Below the pieces are notes generated by a model. It made no database searches and was not told the origin of the DNA. It saw only the letters and a list, made by a program, of their open reading frames with translations. This document shows, in pieces, positions 10,917-20,992 of a stretch of 64,000 bases of DNA (position 1 is its first letter; the number at the start of each line of letters is the position of its first letter). This DNA comes from Tenodera sinensis (taxonomy: Eukaryota; Arthropoda; Insecta; Mantodea; Mantidae), in the NCBI GenBank assembly GCA_030765045.1, contig CM060964.1, positions 145,960,565-146,024,564 on the forward strand. The letters run 5' to 3'. The translations under genes and the position numbers were made by a program.

Positions 10917-12626
10917 CTGAAAGCAAACGTTGAAATTTATTATTCTACGAAGCGCCAACTTCTCACTTCACTGAAGTAAACAAATTGAGTGCATAGTATA
11001 AAATTGCAGAATAGGCCGGAAAGCCCAGCACAAACAAATTAGGTATAAATAGGTGAAAGCGAGGTTATGAAGTATAATTATGCATCACACTTAAGGACCG
11101 CCAACTTGCATGAGATGAAACCTTACTTTGTAATGTATTTAACACTAAATTGTAATCTATAGATGAAGAGAGGAGTGCCATTGACAACGGCAATGTCTTC
11201 GAGTGATAGTTGACTAGTTTTTCCATTTAGCACTGTAGTTCACCCCGCAGACGAAAAAGCAATACTTTCCAAACAATCAGTTAACGTTCGTTTATAAAGT
11301 CTTCTCGAAAACTGAAATAACTTAAAATACTAATTATTTCAGCTCGTTCTCCTGCTGAAAAGCTAGCCTATCTAAACTGGGGGGGGGGGGGGTGGAACGT
11401 TTGCAAATTTCTAGAACTTGCCAACGAGTCACTGTCTTAATGTAACCATTTTAAGATAACCACTGAAGAACGTCTTGTGGCAGCAAGCTTAAAAGAGGAC
11501 TGAACTAAATTTTTTAAGTATTCTAAAAACAAAATGCAAACAGTTCTGATGATATTGTTGATGCGACCTCTGGTTTTCATTCTGGAAATACTTTAGCTCA
11601 CCTCGTGGTGACATCATCAGGATGGGATCCATGGTGAAATGAAAGTAAAGGTATGGGACAAGTGCTGTTTGATGTCGTCCGTTCTGCGCAGTGACATCCC
11701 TTGGATTGCAAACGTGAGGAAGAGACTGAGAACAGAAAACGATCACTAATTTTCTTCTTCTTGTTCTTCTTCTTCCACAGCAACTAAATCTTTTGATAGA
11801 CCTGCCAGCTTAGAAAACAGGTTAGTGTTCTGAAATAATGTCCATTTATGATGATAACTAAGCATATGAGTTTAGCGTTAAATTAACGTGACCGGCTACA
11901 ATTCACAATGGAAAAATACTAACGTTTGCAGTAACAAAAGTTATAACAATTTCGGTACACTCATCAATTTTCTTGGTATTTTACTCGTACTAAACAGGTC
12001 TTACGGACACTCACTTGACTGTATTTATTGTGATTTGTTTTCATATATATTTTACAAAGTATTCTCCAAAAACTGTTTTTTGAAATAGAAGATATCCTCG
12101 TATGTATATAGAAGGCCAGGCGAATAGAACCTTATACTGTATGTTTTTGTGATGCATGCATTAATTGCACTACGTGGTCTCCAGTTTTTAATTTTATGTA
12201 TAATGTTGAGACATGTATTCCAATTTTCATAGAAATACAATAATAAAATACATGGTTTTACAGTTTATACCTGCTCGTTGCATTCTGTATCTGATTTCGA
12301 ATTTGACCCAATAAGGTTAGGACTACAAGTCTGAATCTGTTTAAATATTCAACGGTTATTCTACATCTGAAAATGATCAGAACAAAGTTGTGGATCTACA
12401 AGGTGTCAGTATGGCAGAGATGGGTGACGCAGCGGTAGGGCGGTAGGCGTTGACCCTAAGAAAAGAAGTTATTAGCGTAGTCGAAGGAAAACTGCCGCAG
12501 AAAAATGCCTTTGCATGGGAAAGATATGTTTAATGTATGGTGCCTGACGTAGCAGTTTTCTCTGACGAATGCGTCTAAGCCTAACTAATCCCTGCTTTTC
12601 TAATGCTGTACTGCATCTTCTTATCA
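10917..12626. other. Kmo intron 1 start; no gene seen
   Basis: A 14-base G run at about 11380 and AT-rich sequence. I looked here for a nearer alternative Kmo first exon on the minus strand and saw none. Confidence 0.5.
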
Positions 12627-12640
12627 CCTAACCTTACCTG

Positions 12641-12773
12641 TTGTTGTAGTGTTTAACGCCCGCTTTTACTACTACGGCACCGCAGGCGGTGACACTGATG
12701 ATACATGGAATGAAGATGGAGCACCGGTGGAATGAGATGGCGGGGGAAACCGGAGCACCCGGAGAAAACCCGC
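12641..12773 (-). mobile_element. SINE family 1, 5'-truncated copy
   Basis: Matches the 3' body of the full copy at 47655-47899: CGGGTTTTCTCCGGGTGCTC, CCACCGGTGC, TCCATGTATCATCAGTGTCA, CCGCCTGCGGTGCCGTAGTA and GTTAAACACTACAACAA. It is flanked by an exact 14-bp target-site duplication, CCTAACCTTACCTG, at 12627-12640 and 12774-12787. The tRNA-like head is missing, as expected for premature stop of target-primed reverse transcription. Confidence 0.9.
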
Positions 12774-12839
12774 CCTAACCTTACCTGGATTTCATCCTAC
12801 GTATACAGAACTAAGGTGGGATATTTCAGTGTGATGTAG

Positions 12840-13260
12840 GTGCATGCGTTTTATAACAATTTGAGGCACTTTGAAGGGATTTCATACATTTTAAATGCAG
12901 TTTAGCGGGCATTTTAGTAGTACTTCGGGGATCTTGAAGTCATTTTGAGAGCATTTTAACGGAATGCATCATTTTGAAGATATTTAGGGCATTTTCGGCG
13001 TATCACGGAACATTTTGACGTCATGTTAGACACCTTTATAGGTATTTTAGACACTACCGCTGGTATTTTGGACACCTTCTGGAGCATTTATCACTGCTAG
13101 AGATATCTTTACAGCACTTCTGGAGATTTCAAGCTCTTTGAAGGTACTTCCGACACGTTTTTGTGTGCTTTCGAGGCACCATGGGCAGGTATTTTGGACG
13201 CTTTTCAGGGTATAGTCATTTGAAGGTATTTCTCACACATTGAAGGGTATTTTCTGGCTG
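12840..13260 (+). repeat. Degenerate short-period repeat
   Basis: A 420-bp stretch where variants of GGCATTTT, GACATTTTG, GGTATTTT and GAGCATTT recur every 20-35 bases, interleaved with GAAGGTA/TACTTC. Looks like an old, diverged short tandem repeat. No coding. Confidence 0.45.
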
Positions 13261-13830
13261 ACTTCCCCAGGTTTGGTACATGTTTGGGCAATGAGACAAT
13301 GGCGGATTGCTCATACTGTCCCTACCCATCTTCGCTAGTAACTTCGTCATCTTCCTTTCATGCACTGCTTGCTGTCTGTGAGATCTCTTTTCTTACTTAG
13401 CTAATTCGAGTATCTGCGAGGTCTTCTTCCCTTCAATTATCGATTTAAGTGCATTAATTTGGACATTTACAGCTACTTCAAAAGTGCGAGTGTCTTGCTT
13501 ACAAAATCTCACATGTGGACGTCGTCTAATTTTGTATTAGCTCTGTTATTCCCTTGTATGTCTAACATTGTTGTTTTAAGCCACCTACTTCTGTAGCTAA
13601 TTGCCGTTTGGTCCGATCTATGGAGGACTCAGTCGCTGCTAATTAATTTCTTATAGCGCCCTCGCCCTCCAGCAGATTTTGTCCTCATCTAACTTTTTAC
13701 ACTACTTCCTCATATTATCGTTCCAAACTGCTGCTTATTTATTTTCCAGTGCAGTCACACCCTTATGTAAGTTCTGTTCTCGAGTATCTACTTTTACTTT
13801 TAACACTTTCTCTTGATTTGACAATCACGG
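13261..13830. other. No gene seen
   Basis: Pyrimidine-rich intronic sequence with no supported feature. Confidence 0.45.
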
Positions 13831-14010
13831 GTGTCGCGAAGGGTGGCCGCCCCCCCCCCCCTTTGGAAAGGAATGAACTTAATGCGCTGACTATTAAACT
13901 ATTATTTTAATTTTTATGTAAAGAACAATTTATATTTAGCACAAATTAATACGGTTATCAGCAACAAATACTATAACCTTTGACAATAAAATAATTAATA
14001 TTATGTGACA
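13831..14010 (+). repeat. Dispersed repeat A, copy 2 (inverted relative to copy 1)
   Basis: Matches 1-205 in the opposite orientation across about 180 bp, starting at TGTCGCGAAG and a run of 14 C. Non-coding. Family unknown. Lies in Kmo intron 1. Confidence 0.75.
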
Positions 14011-14900
14011 GCAAAATCCAATATTTGGCCCCCCTCTGGAAAAAAGTCTGCTGATGTTCATGTTGACAATCTGTCTAATTGTGTAAATATTTGTCTAGAT
14101 ACCAAACTTTTATTCTAGTGAACTACTTGGCTGGATAACCTTTGTTGTAGTTTACACACTTGTAGTTTCAACAGATTTCGCTGGTCGGAAAATTTATAGA
14201 GGAGTGTGTTTCTAGCCACGTCAACATAATATTTATTTAGTTGGTCATATTGCTCGGTTCTGTAACCTAAGTCACATTATTACACTAGCATTTGTGCTTT
14301 CCATTACTATGTTATTTTGTGACGTGCCGTTTGTTGTGAACTCATTACGTTCCGTTTGCTAAATTGTGCCAATACCTCATGCATCCGTTCTGTGAAGTTT
14401 TCCCTAAATTCAGTGTTTGCTACCTCCACTTTAATGAATTCCACCAGCTATTTTCTACCACTTCCTTAGATGATTTGTTATTCAACAATCTTCTTTTCTA
14501 GTTTATCTCGATATATTGCACATATTTTACGTACAGTACATATTTCCTAACTCTTCCAAAATGGTATACAAGTAACTACACGATTTCTCTTGGACTTACT
14601 TGGAACTGTGGTCCCTTCGTTAGAACGAATCGATGATTGCGGCATCCAATTTTGGTCGCACTACACTTTTTTGTTGCACTACAGTTTCGCAAAATGTTGA
14701 CTCTTGCAAAGGAGACAGGGATGTTAGTGACGATGCTTCCATAGGGTTGTCTTCCATGTGTGTCAAGTTGTTGGTAGCTTCTTGTCATGCTGTCATTGTA
14801 TTTCTGTGTCTCGTGTTGCTCTCCACATACCGGTCGGTGCAGCTTGTCTTCTGGTGGTATCAATACGTCGCTGTTTTACACGTCTCCAAGCCCCACGCCC
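14011..14900. other. Possible transposase scrap, otherwise nothing
   Basis: On the minus strand, 14580-14760 gives a run reading KLDAAIIDSF followed in another frame by TKGPQFQVS, vaguely like the BED-type hAT dimer region. Too weak to name. Confidence 0.25.
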
Positions 14901-14930
14901 CACTTAAACCTCGCTTATCCGGATCAGATT
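14901..14930 (+). mobile_element. Tigger/pogo-like terminal sequence, left
   Basis: CACTTAAACCTCGCTTATCCGGATCA resembles the Tigger-type end at 27785-27815 read in reverse (CAGTAAAACCTCCTTTATCCGGACTA), matching about 20 of 26 positions. Its own TSD is not clear. Confidence 0.45.
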
Positions 14931-15308
14931 TGTGGATATCTTATTTATTAATTTGATGTTCACATTAGTTAATAAATTTATAGCAAAGGCGTACCTATAA
15001 GGATGTATGTAAGTTTATCGTGTGTAAGATTTAAAGCTTTCACGGCGCACGTTATTTATTACAGTTTCACGGGTTATCAGCCGTGTGAGGTTTAAAAACA
15101 TTGAGCTTTCGGCCATTGTAAACTCCATGGCCTTCGTCAGAATGAAAATGACCGTTAGAGAGGCTCCAGAGGCAGTTCAAGTCGAGCGGGGATGATGATT
15201 CCCTCGCTCGAGTGTCGTTACCGCAGTACCTAGCCGTCATACGGCTTAACCTGCGCGATGGTTTTGATAGGGATGCTTCAGGGATGTATGTTACACTAGG
15301 AAACATAT

Positions 15309-17390
15309 TTTTTTTTTTTTTTTTTTTAAAGAAAGGGGAGACAGAAGAAGAGTTGGAGGAAAAAGAGTGGCTTATTTCGCCTGGTAGGGAAGAAGGGTAA
15401 GGGACCAAGTTTTACGTTTCTTTATTAGTTGTCATTGCGGGGGTTTTGCGCAGTACCGCATAAGCACCTGCGTTATTTACGGTAAGTGATGCGCTGCCTT
15501 CGTGAGAAGGGAGCGACTTGTAGATCTTGTTACTGGGCTACACCCATGGCTAGGCCCTGAGTGTAGCACGCAGTGCTTCGGCGAGGCTCTATGGCTGGCG
15601 GGGTGTTGTAGTAGTGGCGATTTTTCTTGGGAGGGAAGTAATGGTGGTGGGTGAGGAGAGAATTGTAGAGTTGGAGATCATCACTTCGTGTCTTAAGGCT
15701 TCCAATTCGGGAACTTAATGGGCATGGTGTCGTCAATAGTGATTCCTTGGTTGTTGCAGAGTCTGTACCTGCACTGAGGGGTGCATGGTTCCCGGCCGTG
15801 GAAGGCGTAGCCGCCACGGCGGTACAGGTAGATTTGCTCCACAGTCAGCTGGCGTGGTTGTGTTGGTGTTGCTGCCTGGCGTGGTTGCTGCTGAATTGGT
15901 GTTGGTGGAGCTACTGGCTGGTGAGTTTGATGGTCGCGGTGGTCGTATTGTGTTGTAGCGACTATTGTAGTTGTAGTTGTGGTGATGGTGTTCTCTATCC
16001 TAAACAGCTTGCGCTGTATGGACTCGAGAAGTGCAGTGTTGTCTAGTTCAATGATGGCAGCACGCAGCTGGTGAAGTAGCCGAGCTGCGGCGTTAAAACC
16101 TGTGGTGTGGTGTGTAAGTTGGCGGGCAATCGCAGCATGACGCTTGCGGTTGACCCGTCTCTGCTTGTTGAGGTTGTGGTGCAAGGTTACTATTGACTGT
16201 TGCAGTGCCGGAACGCTCTCAGCGGCGATGGCTCGAACTTCATCCATTGTAGAGGTGATGTCTTGATGTTCGCTGGTGGTAGGTTGTGGCAGGGCTGTAA
16301 CTGCCGAAGTGAGTGAAGTAACTGCGCTGGTGAGTTGATTGCAGGCATCTTCAATTCTGCGTAGGCGGTCGTCGAGGCCGGTGACCACAGTGTGAAGCTG
16401 CTGGGCCTCGGTGCTGCGAAGTTCCACATGTGAAGCTGCTGCGGCGTAGGATGTGATATCACGCGGTGTGGATGTGAAGGCGGAGGTTGGTGTGGCTGTG
16501 TGAAGTTGCTGTGTGGCTGCGCTGGTTGGTGTTGTCTGCCTGGGGTAAAGTGGGCACTGCGCCTGTCCTGTAAAGTGGCCGAGGCCAATACAGGAGGCGC
16601 AGTACCTGCGTCGGCAGTGGAGGTCATGGTTGGTGCATTGCTGTGTGAGGCATGAGGCCCCACAGTAATGGCACCTTGGTACGGCGGTGCAGGCAGTGGC
16701 GTCGTGCCCATAGCGGCAGCATCTGCGGCAGGGCACTTGGCGTGTTGTTCGGCTGGGCTCAGCAGGCAGGCGCCGCCCAAGTAAGGGCAAGCCCGTCCTC
16801 AAGGCGGCTTCTCTGTCTGCAGGGTCGGCGAAGATGATCCTCATCATACTTGTAGGTCCGCGTGAGGTGAAGATACGAGTAGCCCTCATAGCTGATGACC
16901 ACTCGTGTTGTGCTGCGGTCAGTAGATGCCTCGCTGGGAAGTCGCGAGGAACCCCTCGGAAGATGACACTAGTCCCCGAAGGGGGACCAGTGTGTGCAGG
17001 CAGTGAAGGTGTGATGGCCGGGAGATGCTCCGTGGACGGCGGTGGTGGGGCCGGCAACTCCAGGATAAGCACTGCCACTGCCCTTCCCGGGGAGCTGGCC
17101 TCCTGCCTGGATGACAGTGGCCGAGCGACTGGCCGGCGTTCTGACTGCGGTGAAGTACTAGCGTCGCTAGTGGCGCTCAGTGCGGCACCGGCCGCAATTT
17201 CAGCGACTACGCTGACTGTCTCGGCGGTGCTGGCTGCGCTAGATGTTTCGGCGGTGCCGGGTGCGCTGGCTGTCTCGGCGCTTGTTGCTGCGCTGGCTGT
17301 CTCGGTGATGGTTTTCGGTGCTGGAGCCGATATGGCTCCAGAACTCGGCGATTTTCTGCGATGCTTCTTCTTGCCCATCTTGGTGACGAC
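15309..17390 (-). mobile_element. ORF1-only retroelement (family G), copy A
   Basis: A retroelement made of one gag-like ORF (17378-15693), a 365-bp 3' UTR and a poly(A) tail (T run 15309-15327 on plus). The last stretch before the tail (CCTACCAGGCGAAATAAGCCAC, TCCTCCAACTCTTC, GTCTCC) matches the end of copy B. No reverse transcriptase lies between ORF1 and the tail. The 5' boundary is set near the ATG by analogy with copy B, where it is fixed by a duplication. I did not find a TSD for copy A. Confidence 0.65.
15693..17378 (-). CDS. Gag-like ORF1 protein with three zinc knuckles (561 aa)
   Basis: Uninterrupted 561-codon ORF. Order: basic start MGKKKHRRK; Ala/Thr-rich low-complexity region (residues about 15-135); a conserved SVIFRGVPRDFPARHLLTAA block (about 137-157) leading to MRIIFADPADREAAL, like the RRM/PRE_C2HC region ahead of zinc knuckles in LINE gag proteins; then three CCHC-type knuckles, CRRCCRYGHDATAC, CHYCGASCLTQQC and CASCIGLGHFTGQAQC (about 218-285); and a Thr/Gln-rich C-terminal half with a likely coiled-coil segment. 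Such proteins bind retroelement RNA and form the RNP. It has no endonuclease or RT. The ORF being open suggests a fairly young insertion. Homologous to copy B (22680-24442) on the opposite strand. Confidence 0.8.
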   Translation of the reverse strand: MGKKKHRRKSPSSGAISAPAPKTITETASAATSAETASAPGTAETSSAASTAETVSVVAEIAAGAALSATSDASTSPQSERRPVARPLSSRQEASSPGRAVAVLILELPAPPPPSTEHLPAITPSLPAHTGPPSGTSVIFRGVPRDFPARHLLTAAQHEWSSAMRATRIFTSRGPTSMMRIIFADPADREAALRTGLPLLGRRLPAEPSRTTRQVPCRRCCRYGHDATACTAVPRCHYCGASCLTQQCTNHDLHCRRRYCASCIGLGHFTGQAQCPLYPRQTTPTSAATQQLHTATPTSAFTSTPRDITSYAAAASHVELRSTEAQQLHTVVTGLDDRLRRIEDACNQLTSAVTSLTSAVTALPQPTTSEHQDITSTMDEVRAIAAESVPALQQSIVTLHHNLNKQRRVNRKRHAAIARQLTHHTTGFNAAARLLHQLRAAIIELDNTALLESIQRKLFRIENTITTTTTTIVATTQYDHRDHQTHQPVAPPTPIQQQPRQAATPTQPRQLTVEQIYLYRRGGYAFHGREPCTPQCRYRLCNNQGITIDDTMPIKFPNWKP

Positions 17391-18087
17391 GACGCTATCT
17401 GGCAGGCTGAGAACAGCCCGAGGTGTGTCATGCGTGTACCTGCCCTTGTAAGGGCTTAACCACTTTAGGACGGGATGTGGGGTTTTGCAGGATGGCGGGT
17501 GAAGTTTGAGGTAGTAGGTTGTAAGGAGGCAGCAAGATTTTGCTCCTCAGCGGCTGCTTAATCAGTGTGCAACTTCCGTTGGGCACTGCTGGTGTAGGGG
17601 TCCAAAATGGAGGTTCATGAAAATTTAGAATTTTGTATCCAAGCTTACTTGGAGGACTGTAAGGTATTCAGCTTTCGCTGTTGGAGGGGTGTCTCCTTCG
17701 TTATCGGGGATGCCCGCAAGTCATGCGGGGAACCCGGTGTCCCACACGCGTGCGTTCTGTGGGGTCATAGTCCCCAAGAGACCTAACCAGGGTGCTCCTG
17801 TGCTGTGGAATCTGGTCGTATAATTTCTTTGCCCGGCGCCTGATTTCGTCCTCCACGTACGGAAGAGACGAGGCTTCGTGCAGTAGGGGGCGGGAGGGGT
17901 GGTTGGCAGGGATTGGTCCGCGAGCGGGCTGTGCGCGGCTTCTGATTGGTCGTTTTCGGCCAGTCAGGTGACGCGCTAATCCCCACCAGGGTTCTGGCCG
18001 TCAGTCACTCACTGAGAGGTGAACTGAAACAGGTGTTTCTCTCTAATTTGAATACAGATTGTACTTTCGCCTTTCCCATCTTCAAAG
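17391..18087 (-). other. 3' untranslated region of Jockey-like element 1 and junction with copy A
   Basis: Lies between the stop of Jockey RT (18088-18090) and copy A. I see no poly(A) tract between the two elements, so the exact boundary is not resolved. There is no coding of note. Confidence 0.4.
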
Positions 18088-19717
18088 TTAAACCTCCGGA
18101 CTTAAGATGTCCTTTGGTATTCTTTTCGATGGTAGTCGGCGTGGCTCTCTCTGGTCGTATTGTCCCAGAGTATTCACCAGAGGGTTAGGGTGGTTCTGGA
18201 GTTTGTTGTACATTGTTCGAGCGCGAGTTTTAATCACGTCGACAATGTACGGGATACCGGAGTGTTCATGTAGAATATTGGCAGGAAAACTTCAGCCTGT
18301 ATCATAGATCATCCTTAATGCCCGGTTCTGCAATGTCTGGAATCTGATGAAGGTGGACTTTGCCACCACTCCCCAGATCAGGACCAGAGGCGGGATGATC
18401 GCTCGATACAGCTGGAGCTTCAGGCGTAAGGGCATGGTTTGGGAGCTCAGTATGGGGTATAGCTGCCGGAGAGAAGCATGGCCTTGCAGTACTTTGCCCC
18501 TGAGTGATGTCTATACGCCAGCCAACGGTCCAGCGTGACTCCGAGATACTTCGCCGTAGTGACCCAAGGGATCCGACGGCGCCGAAGCACGAGGTCTCGC
18601 GGGAGCCAGTTTGCCAACGTGTTCGCCAGGAGAATCGCAGAGCTTTTCTCCGGGTTAATAGACATACGCCTGTTCTCGCACCATCTACTGATGGCACAGA
18701 GGTGGGCTTGTACTTGGCGGTAGCTATAGCGCGGGTTCTTGTTAGTAGCGAAGATCATGAGATCGTCCGCATACTGACAGATGTGTGTGTGTTTGGGTGC
18801 GTGGAGAGATCGGCCATGTAAGCTGCAAAGAGTGCCGGTGACAGTACACTGTCCTCGGGGACTCCTGCGCCAATGGGCCTTTCCCTAGAAAGTGATCCCT
18901 CCACTTTCACTCGGAAACTACGTTCCTGTAAGAAACTAGCCACCAAGTAAATGTATGGAGGGGGGATTTCGTGCTGTATGAGCTTGTAGACAAGCCCCTC
19001 ATGCCAAGTGGTAGAAAATGCCTTTTCCACGTCAAGCAACACTGCCACCGTTTTAGCCCTCTCCTGGTAAGCCAGGGAAGCTTTCTCGGCTACACGCAGT
19101 AGTTGCTCGGTCGTGGAGTGGCCAGAACGAAAACCAAACTGGTGTTCTGGTAGGAGACCTTTTTCCTCCAATAGAGGTCCGAGGCGGGACAGGAACAGTT
19201 ACTCGAATACTTTCGAGATAACTGGTAGGAGACTGATGGTTCGGTAACTAGATGGAAAAACCGGATTTTTGCCCTGCTTTAGAACGCACACCACACGCGC
19301 CTGTTTGCAGACAACTGGAAAATGACGCATGCTGAGGCATGCATTATAAATTCGGGTCAAGTGAATCACGGCTATAAGGGGAAGATGCTGGAGCATTTCC
19401 GCTGTTACACGGTCCTATCCAGGGGATTTACGGGCTTTTAGGGATTTGATGGTGTTAGTTACCTCGCGAGGGGTAACTATCGGGATGCGGAACTCCTCGT
19501 GGCCCGCGGGTCCGACGTCTAGGAAGTCTTCTACCGGCTGTTCCACGAGGTCAGTATGGTCATCGTTCTGTGGGTCTTTCCTTGGCTGGAACTGAGTTTC
19601 CAGATAGTCTGGTAGCGCCTCTGCTTTTTCCCTCGGTTCAAAGACAAATCTTCCCCGAGGGCTATGCACAGGATGCTGGTGTACAGATTTATCTTTGCGC
19701 AAGCCTCGGACGATGCG
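18088..19717 (-). pseudogene. Jockey-type reverse transcriptase, broken
   Basis: Continues the endonuclease frame. Seen: IKSLKARKSPG, then a TAG where a Pro is expected (about 19417); RTISLLPVISKVFE, then a TAA (about 19200); LPEHQFGFRSGHST; AVLLDVEKAFSTTWH (first catalytic Asp present); GAGVPEDSVLSPALF, where the usual P-Q-G-S has become PEDS; after a frameshift near 18757, QYADDLMIFATNK, the intact catalytic Y-A-D-D; KYLGVTLDRWL; and the C-terminal IPYIVDVIKTRARTMYNKL..HPNPLV block ending at TAA 18088-18090. Two nonsense codons and at least two frameshifts make it inactive. Confidence 0.85.
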
Positions 19718-20788
19718 CTACGGTTTCCTCTCCTGGAGGTTTACGTGACGCAGCGTGTTATCCCAAGCTGCTTGCCTATGTTTTCTTAGGAGTCGTCTCA
19801 CCAGGGATTTGAACCTTTGGTGTATTACTCCTATCCTAGGATGTCGGAATCTCTGCCATAGCCTTCTGACAGCATTCTTTGCTTGAATGAGGCGTTTCAG
19901 TGGGACAGGGATAGATGTCGGGTTTGGTGCATCGGTAGGAATACGGTGTGTGTGAGCACGCACCGCATTTAGGACTGAGGTTGAAAACCCCGCGGCCGCC
20001 TCCTCGAGAGCCTCTATCGAGTCTATTCGAGGACGTGCTTCCACGGAGTTTTGAAGGGCAAGGACAGCTGCGTCCCAGTCGGCTTCTTCCACCCAGTCCG
20101 GTACTCCCAGCGCAGTGAGACTAACGTCTGAGTCGACCACAACAGGGTTGTGATCAGAGTCCAGAGCGTTAATCACAGAGAGGTCCAAGTGGAATGGAAT
20201 GTTTTTTGTGATCATGAAATCGATGATATCCGCGGCGCCACGCGCCGGGTAGTGAGTTGAACCTCTCGGCCCGTGCGCATGAAGGATGGGGTTCCCGCTG
20301 ATGAGACGGTACAGTCCCCGGCCCTTAACGTTCTGGGTGCGGCTGTGCCAGCTTGGGTGTTTTGCGTTGAAGTCGCCTGCAATGCAAATCCTGTGGTGTA
20401 GGTTTAGGAGTGCCGTGATGTCCGCTTCATGGAAGTGCCCATCCAGCGGGTCATACACCGCCACAAGCACTAGGTCGTTCCCGCCCAAGGATAGCCTTAT
20501 GGCGGTTGCTTCCAGGTGTTGTAGCGGAGGAATGGTAACAGGAGTGTGGGTGAGATGGTTCTTTATGAAAATGGCAGTACCACCGCCCTGTCGGCCGACC
20601 CGATCAGACCGATGAGCGGCGTAAATTGGCAGGGTAAACTGTACACCGGCGTGCAAGTGCGTTCCACAGACCATCAGGATATCAATCCCGTCACTGTCCA
20701 CGAACTCCAACAGGCCAGGTCTCTGGTCTCTAACTGCATTTGCGTTCCAGAACGCTGCTCTAAATGAACGCACAGTTCTATGCGCCAT
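19718..20788 (-). CDS. Jockey-type apurinic-like endonuclease domain
   Basis: 357 open codons beginning MAHRTVRSFRAAFWNANAVR. Catalytic signatures of the EEP fold are visible: N in FWNANAV, AGDFNAKHPSW (Asp-Asn pair, residue about 138), a STHYPARGAADIIDF block, and DSDHNPV (Asp-His near residue 215). The usual acidic residue in the second motif (normally E in ..ETHL) is replaced: the sequence reads MVCGTHL, which would impair Mg2+ binding. In Jockey elements this domain nicks the target and continues into RT. Here the frame ends in a stop after NLQERKP, just before RT. Confidence 0.8.
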   Translation of the reverse strand: MAHRTVRSFRAAFWNANAVRDQRPGLLEFVDSDGIDILMVCGTHLHAGVQFTLPIYAAHRSDRVGRQGGGTAIFIKNHLTHTPVTIPPLQHLEATAIRLSLGGNDLVLVAVYDPLDGHFHEADITALLNLHHRICIAGDFNAKHPSWHSRTQNVKGRGLYRLISGNPILHAHGPRGSTHYPARGAADIIDFMITKNIPFHLDLSVINALDSDHNPVVVDSDVSLTALGVPDWVEEADWDAAVLALQNSVEARPRIDSIEALEEAAAGFSTSVLNAVRAHTHRIPTDAPNPTSIPVPLKRLIQAKNAVRRLWQRFRHPRIGVIHQRFKSLVRRLLRKHRQAAWDNTLRHVNLQERKP

Positions 20789-20992
20789 TAAGAGCTTGTG
20801 AAGTTAGAATAGTTTCTTGGCCGTTTGAACCACCGTGAGGTGCTTCTTCTCAGCGGAAATCCCGGGGTTGTTGATGGTTACCCTGCAGCGTCGTAAGATT
20901 GGGAGGGAGCACTGGACTAAGTCGGCGAACCAGGTCGCCAACTGAATGAATTCTGCCATGTCCTCAGAAGCAAATGCGTCCCCTAAGGTTGG

